Part shown: one piece after another, positions 59,465 to 64,000 of the stretch
Numbering within the stretch: the stretch's first letter is position 1
Layout of the letters: every line of letters starts with the position of its first letter
NCBI GenBank assembly: GCA_964419335.1
Contig: CAYQOX010000019.1
Location: 14,858 to 78,857 of the forward strand
Length of the DNA stretch: 64,000 nucleotides
Direction: 5' to 3'
Origin: CAYQOX01 sp964419335
GTDB lineage: Bacteria; Hinthialibacterota; Hinthialibacteria; Hinthialibacterales; Hinthialibacteraceae
Program-made: the position numbers and the translations under genes
The notes under the pieces: model-generated
The model's database searches: none
Told to the model about the DNA's origin: nothing
The model's input: the letters and a program-made list of their open reading frames with translations, nothing else

Positions 59465-59988
59465 TTTGATGTTAGACCTCTCAATGAAGAGATGTTTTTA
59501 TTGACCTTGAGTCTTTTCTTGTTTTGAGGGAATTTGATTTTATCGCGGTGAAATTTCAGCGATTTGGATGTGAGATGTATTTTGGGAGTTAGAATGGTCT
59601 CGGTCGATGTGGAGAAATATTGGCTCGGAACAGGGATGGAGGTCGGTTTCGTCTGGGGGGGAGAAGATGACATGGAAGGCTCTTGGCCATCCGATTTTGT
59701 TTTGGGCTTGGAGAAATGGCCATCCCCGGTCCAGATGGCGAAGGTTTTGCCTTCTTCGAAAGCGCCTGCAACCACAATGCTTCCAGCGGGATGACCTTGC
59801 CAATCCTCTTTTAATTTATATAAGCCCAAATCACGATGTCGTTTGACCACACCTTTTTCTACAGCCAAGCGTATGGGGATATCGGTAACCGGATGAAGAT
59901 CAAAGGGTTCCAGGGCAATGGGGTCTTTACCAAAAGTATAGGATTCCCATTTGTTGGGAGGTCGAGTATGACGTTCTTTTTTTGCCAT
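59461..59988 (-). CDS. Hypothetical protein co-translated with the 5'-nucleotidase
   Basis: About 175 residues from the ATG at 59988 (GAGGG upstream). The N-terminal 95 residues are compact with beta-type strands (DWQGHPAGSIVVAGAFEEGK). The C-terminal 80 residues are Ser/Pro/Lys-rich and basic. There is no signal peptide. The stop overlaps the nucleotidase start by four bases. I do not recognise a family; a small SH3-like fold is possible. Confidence 0.68.
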   Translation of the reverse strand: MAKKERHTRPPNKWESYTFGKDPIALEPFDLHPVTDIPIRLAVEKGVVKRHRDLGLYKLKEDWQGHPAGSIVVAGAFEEGKTFAIWTGDGHFSKPKTKSDGQEPSMSSSPPQTKPTSIPVPSQYFSTSTETILTPKIHLTSKSLKFHRDKIKFPQNKKRLKVNKNISSLRGLTSK

Positions 59989-60039
59989 CAATTCCCTCGT
60001 TAATTGCTGGTATCAAAGTTGAAATAAATCGTATAATGT

Positions 60040-60654
60040 TTATCGACAGGAATGAAGAATGATCGTTCCCCCTTCTCCTACGGCGATGGTTTCTTCAATT
60101 CTTGTTTGATAATATCGACCAAGTTTTTCATCCTCCAAGGTAACCCATCGAGCATCAGAAACCGTTCGCATATTGGGGTGGGGAACAGGTGGAAAAGAAC
60201 TAGCAGGGCTCAAGTTAAGCCAATGTGCCATGACGAGACGATCCTTGAAATCATCGATGGCGTATCCATAGGCAAATACCGTGGCATTGTCGGAGATGAC
60301 GGCCACATTGGATTGCAACATAACATAATCGACGATTGCGGCAATGAGATCCGTGTTCTTTTCGTTTTTGACTCCATATTGCCTTTCAATCACATCACCT
60401 CCAGGAAAAGCCCAACCAAGTTGATCTGTACGTTGTACCATTAAAGTTAAATCACCAAATTGGGTTACACCAAAAACGATTTCTGGGCCTTTCCACTTTT
60501 TGCGTCGTGTCCAATGAACGTCTTTATTAATTTTTTTTCGGTCTTTGAGAAAACCATTCTCCATTCCACCGCAAGAAACGATTCCCCAGGGGAAAACTAG
60601 CCCCGGTACCATGCGTAATAGATTACGTCGTGTCATACCATCTCTTTTTTTCAT
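60040..60654 (-). CDS. Tat-exported protein with a degenerate Nudix-like domain
   Basis: 204 residues. It opens with a Tat-like leader (MTRRNLLRMVPGLVFPWGIV). The domain contains GWAFPGGDVIERQYGVKN, which recalls the Nudix beta-strand/box, then DRLVMAHWLNL and RWVTLEDEKL. The REXXEE part of a Nudix box is missing, so it may be inactive or use other residues. AAGGA lies before the ATG. Its role is unclear. An alternative reading is a small secreted protein of unknown fold. Confidence 0.62.
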   Translation of the reverse strand: MKKRDGMTRRNLLRMVPGLVFPWGIVSCGGMENGFLKDRKKINKDVHWTRRKKWKGPEIVFGVTQFGDLTLMVQRTDQLGWAFPGGDVIERQYGVKNEKNTDLIAAIVDYVMLQSNVAVISDNATVFAYGYAIDDFKDRLVMAHWLNLSPASSFPPVPHPNMRTVSDARWVTLEDEKLGRYYQTRIEETIAVGEGGTIILHSCR

Positions 60655-60826
60655 GATTGATTCCTTGGAAGAGGTTTTGGTTCATTTTTACGCAATGCTT
60701 TTCTCTCGTGATGTGTAAAAAGATTGTATCGGCAAATAGATTTTTCCCCAAGATGGTATTAGTTTAAGTTGAGAGACAGGAGAATTTTATTTTTTCTTCT
60801 TTACCGAAGCGCTTCCTGTATTTACT

Positions 60827-63457
60827 ATGAAGCATCCTATATTAAAAAGGTATCGGTTGATGGAAGGTGCTAAGAAATTCTCCAGAATATGGCCAAAGGC
60901 TCTTTTGCAATCCCCCTTAGGGCTAGTTACCGGCATCTACGCCTTGGTGTTGGCCATTTATTTCTGGAATTCCCAGTTTCCCTTGTTGGTGTATCAATCC
61001 CAGGATCAATTAACCTACCTATTTGCCCAAGGTTTTCATCATCATTTCACCTCGGTAAAGAATGGGGTAAGTTTCCCCCCGGTGCAAAACTTTCATTTAA
61101 TGATTGCCGCTCTTTTTTATGGGATCCACGTTTTACCCGGTTCCATACTTTTTTATTTGTGGATCACGCAAACTCTCCTCGTGCTTTTCTTTTGTACCCG
61201 GGTACATGATTTCTTAGAAATTGCAGCCTTACGAGAATGGAAATGGATCGTATGGCTACTGCTGTTTCTTCATCCTTGGTTGTGGATCCACCTTCTCTTT
61301 TCTCCTGCCTTGGTTTTAACCGCCGCGATCTTTCTGCAGGTGAGCAATCTACTCCATAAGGAGTGGGCACGATGGACACTGACGATTTGGTTAATGTTAT
61401 TAAGTTTTTGTGGCCTATTTGGTTTTATTTTAAGTTGTTTTCTTTTCTTATTTTATGGAATTTTTTACCTTTTTAAAAAAATCCCTTCCATTCGATTACT
61501 CCCTTTTATCGGTCTTATCCCTTCGGCCATGTTTTATTTGTTTCTCACAATATTATGGGGGAATCTAGGCGGGTCGGTACTTGATGGCTATCCCACGCTG
61601 TTAACAAGTATTACGACGCATTCGCTCTTGAATGGTTATTGGTCCGAGCAATTTCTAATCCTTTTGGCATTTTGGGGAAACGGGATGCTTTCGTTTCCTT
61701 ATCTCTTCCCCTTGCTGGGATTTATATCCCTCTTAGGTATTGTTTATACCTGGGATCGGTATCCCAAGCGGCTTGAGACCACGATGTTATTCTCCTTTTT
61801 AATAGGGGGATCATGGTTGCTTTTTGGGTTCGCTCCCGAGGATATTATGAAAAGCAGGAGTTTGATTTTCCTTCCCTTTCTCCTTTTATATGCCGTTAAG
61901 GGGATGATTTACATTAAAGAAGAAATTCGATTTTCGTCTCATTCTTTTTTAGCGGGAATCGTAATACTTCTTCTTGTACTTTTTACCCTTCGATGGCCGT
62001 TTGAATTTCAATCTCTGCTTGAGAAAAAACAATATAACTCTTTAGTGGTCAGCAACATCTTTCGTGCCAAAGACTGGTTTGGGGCTCAAAATCCGCATGT
62101 GGCGGTTCGCTTCACTCCAGAAATCTTCTCGGTTTTACCCAAAAGCAGCGGGTTGTATCCCGCCGGCTTACAGGTACGTTTGAAAGCCCATACTCTGGAT
62201 GATTTTCAGGGTGGAAAAGCACTTGCAGCACCTCCTTTGAAACAACAACCTTTCTTTTACTATGCCACTTTCGAGGAGGCTTCTACTTCAGGTGAGGAAC
62301 TAACCGCGGCGCCATGGAATCGATGGATCGAGGATGCCACTCCGGCGGTGACCATGCAAAATATCAAGATTTTTTCCTCACTAAGCCCTGTGACCTCAAT
62401 TTTTCCCTTCCGAGATTTTGTTCAACGCGAAATGAAAGAAAAAGTTCAACCGGTAGGTCCCGCATGGAGGTTTGAAACGAACGAAGAACAGATTGAACGA
62501 ATTGGTATCGCGATGACTCCCGGAGAGGATTCACGACGAATGGAAGGTTTTTCTAGTGCTGGCCCAGGACGAAGTATGAAGAACGCAGAACTGGGTTGGA
62601 TGCAATCCGACCCCTTCCCCATCGAGGGTGATGACTTTTTCCTTAGCGCTCATATGCCTGGAGATGCTACTTCCTCCATGGTTTGCCTTGCGGTCTATCA
62701 ATCTTCACCCATTGGAAAGGGGGAGAAGGTGGAACAAGCACGCCATGTTTTTGAATTTGAACCGACTGAGCCGTTGATAGGGAAAACCTTTTATTACATC
62801 AATCCTCAGCAATTGGAATATTTGAATGGAACACCACGTACAATCCGGGGCTGGCGGGTGGTACGGCTCTATCTAGGAGAGAATGAAAGCGGATGGGGAC
62901 ACAAACGATGGAGTTTGGATCCATGGGAGAAACAGCAGGCCATGTGGTTTGCGGCTGATAGAAATGATGCTCAACCGGTTTGGATCGATGCCTTGACCCA
63001 AGTCCGGCGTGGTCTGGGGCATTACTGGAACTTTGAACAAGGTACCTATTCCCCTTGGACGGTCACGGGTACCGCCTTTGGTGAAAAACCTGCGACCAAA
63101 CCGTATGGCAATCAAAGCCCCATTCATGGACAAGAGGGCAATTACTTTATAAATTCTTACCACCAAGGCTCTGACCAGGCGACAGGAAAAATGAAATCCC
63201 CACCATTCACGATACAAGGGGGAACTTTACGGTTTCGCATCGGTGGTGGGGATGATCGCTCTAGCACTTATGTTGCCTTGGTGATTAATGACAACATTGT
63301 CAAAAAAGCGAGCGGCGAACGGAGCGAAAGGCTACGCAAAGTGGAATGGAATCTTTCCCCGTGGGAAGATCAAGAGGCACATATTGAGATTGTGGATCAA
63401 TCATCTTCTTCATGGGGACATATCCTGGCTGATGATTTCCGTGTAACCTTTCCATAA
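60827..63457 (+). CDS. Large membrane protein with a GH32-like C-terminal beta-sandwich
   Basis: 876 residues. Roughly residues 25-400 hold about ten membrane helices without a clear glycosyltransferase DxD motif. A soluble part follows, and the last 140 residues are a beta-sandwich resembling the C-terminal domain of GH32 fructanases: NFEQGTYSPWTVTGTAFG, SPPFTIQGGTLRFRIGGGD, and SSWGHILADDFRVTF. The combination of a polytopic membrane domain and such a sandwich is unusual. It could be a polysaccharide transporter/receptor or an O-antigen-ligase-like protein. The function is unknown. The start ATG has a weak ribosome-binding site. Confidence 0.7.
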   Translation: MKHPILKRYRLMEGAKKFSRIWPKALLQSPLGLVTGIYALVLAIYFWNSQFPLLVYQSQDQLTYLFAQGFHHHFTSVKNGVSFPPVQNFHLMIAALFYGIHVLPGSILFYLWITQTLLVLFFCTRVHDFLEIAALREWKWIVWLLLFLHPWLWIHLLFSPALVLTAAIFLQVSNLLHKEWARWTLTIWLMLLSFCGLFGFILSCFLFLFYGIFYLFKKIPSIRLLPFIGLIPSAMFYLFLTILWGNLGGSVLDGYPTLLTSITTHSLLNGYWSEQFLILLAFWGNGMLSFPYLFPLLGFISLLGIVYTWDRYPKRLETTMLFSFLIGGSWLLFGFAPEDIMKSRSLIFLPFLLLYAVKGMIYIKEEIRFSSHSFLAGIVILLLVLFTLRWPFEFQSLLEKKQYNSLVVSNIFRAKDWFGAQNPHVAVRFTPEIFSVLPKSSGLYPAGLQVRLKAHTLDDFQGGKALAAPPLKQQPFFYYATFEEASTSGEELTAAPWNRWIEDATPAVTMQNIKIFSSLSPVTSIFPFRDFVQREMKEKVQPVGPAWRFETNEEQIERIGIAMTPGEDSRRMEGFSSAGPGRSMKNAELGWMQSDPFPIEGDDFFLSAHMPGDATSSMVCLAVYQSSPIGKGEKVEQARHVFEFEPTEPLIGKTFYYINPQQLEYLNGTPRTIRGWRVVRLYLGENESGWGHKRWSLDPWEKQQAMWFAADRNDAQPVWIDALTQVRRGLGHYWNFEQGTYSPWTVTGTAFGEKPATKPYGNQSPIHGQEGNYFINSYHQGSDQATGKMKSPPFTIQGGTLRFRIGGGDDRSSTYVALVINDNIVKKASGERSERLRKVEWNLSPWEDQEAHIEIVDQSSSSWGHILADDFRVTFP

Positions 63458-63492
63458 CCCCAGCGTTTTTACGATCGAGGGGGGGTAAAACT

Positions 63493-63975
63493 TTATTTAT
63501 TCGCAACTCCCTCGATCATCGACATTTCTTCGCTAGAGAGTACCTTATCAATATCAAGCAGGATCACCAATTGATCATCGATTTTTCCCATCCCGCTGAT
63601 ATAACTGGCATTGACTTGGGTTCCCATGGGCGGGGGGGGATCGATATCCTCTGAGTTGATCTGTAGGACTTCTGAGACTTGATCAACCACCATTCCCACC
63701 ACACGCTTTTGCACTTCTACCACAATAATTCGGGTGGATTTATCGTTTTCTCGTGGAGGAAGGCCAAATTTTTTACGCAAATTCATGACGGGGATCACTT
63801 GTCCTCGCAGATTCAACACCCCGTCAATAAATTCAGGGCTTTGAGGCACCCGAGTCAGGGTTTCATAACGAATAATTTCTTGAACGCTTAGAATAGGGAC
63901 GCCATACTCTTCCCCGTGGAGTACAAAGCATACATATTGTTGTAGTTGGTCTTCCCCTTGTTTTTCGTTGTTCAT
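63493..63975 (-). CDS. cheW: Chemotaxis coupling protein CheW
   Basis: 160 residues. QQYVCFVLHGEEYGVPILSV opens the CheW fold, IDGVLNLRGQVIPVMNLRKK is its most conserved segment, and VGMVVDQVSEVLQINSEDI follows. It links receptors to CheA. AAGGAGG stands before the ATG. The right edge of the window prevents seeing further chemotaxis genes. Confidence 0.95.
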   Translation of the reverse strand: MNNEKQGEDQLQQYVCFVLHGEEYGVPILSVQEIIRYETLTRVPQSPEFIDGVLNLRGQVIPVMNLRKKFGLPPRENDKSTRIIVVEVQKRVVGMVVDQVSEVLQINSEDIDPPPPMGTQVNASYISGMGKIDDQLVILLDIDKVLSSEEMSMIEGVANK

Positions 63976-64000
63976 TGCAAACCTCCTTATACTTTTCTAA

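Noticed and set aside
1..64000. CRISPR array, insertion sequence or prophage
   Set aside because: No regularly spaced repeats, transposase, integrase or phage structural genes were seen.

Overview
This window reads as a draft chromosome fragment from an uncultured, Gram-negative-type, motile bacterium. A scaffold gap of exactly 100 N lies at 9390-9489. Base composition is moderate and coding density is high. Several features fit a lineage near the PVC/FCB/Hydrogenedentes/Sumerlaeota-like phyla: Tat-exported sugar isomerase, aldo/keto reductase and Gfo/Idh/MocA proteins, DUF3179, a CotH/lamin-tail protein, stand-alone prepilin-like proteins, a CP-type redoxin with a C-terminal FGCTIKR motif, and a GH32-like C-terminal domain on a membrane protein. 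The phylum is inferred and not proven. No rRNA, tRNA, CRISPR array, insertion sequence or prophage was recognised.

Layout. 1-7 kb: an Rrf2 / FeS-flavoprotein / Rieske operon, then a nitric-oxide block (hemerythrin-like protein and quinol NO reductase) beside two divergent Rrf2 regulators, with a shared palindromic operator. 7-13.5 kb: exported CotH-type and YdjC-type proteins, and a DUF3179 gene flanked by two prepilin-like genes. 13.6-18.3 kb: metH and a Tat-exported TIM-barrel protein. 18.4-20.3 kb: a compact ATP-binding / STAS-like / PIN cassette, the best candidate for an undescribed system. 20.3-22.8 kb: a sulfur-handling operon (CoA-disulfide reductase-rhodanese fusion plus two small membrane proteins) divergent from an ArsR-type regulator. 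22.8-32.7 kb: housekeeping genes (rsmD, rdgB, lepA) and nonulosonate genes (neuA, neuC) next to a Maf-type flagellin glycosyltransferase.

32.7-36.7 kb: the secE-nusG-rplK-rplA-rplJ-rplL ribosomal cluster, with a histidine-phosphatase gene inserted between an L10-leader attenuator and rplJ. 37-46 kb: a redoxin, a ROK kinase, queG, a cytidylate-kinase-like protein, thrC, a phosphodiester glycosidase, an amidohydrolase and unknowns. 46-53 kb: a small heat-shock protein with a sigma-54-like promoter, valS, prs and an acetate-kinase-type gene. 53-64 kb: a WecA/TagO-type transferase, a DUF4912 protein, a Tat-exported Gfo/Idh/MocA protein, a 5'-nucleotidase, a large membrane protein and cheW at the right edge.

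Together the genes suggest a respiring bacterium that detoxifies NO, handles reactive sulfur, makes methionine with cobalamin, decorates flagellin with nonulosonic acid, and regulates through several Rrf2/ArsR one-component regulators and at least one RNA leader.
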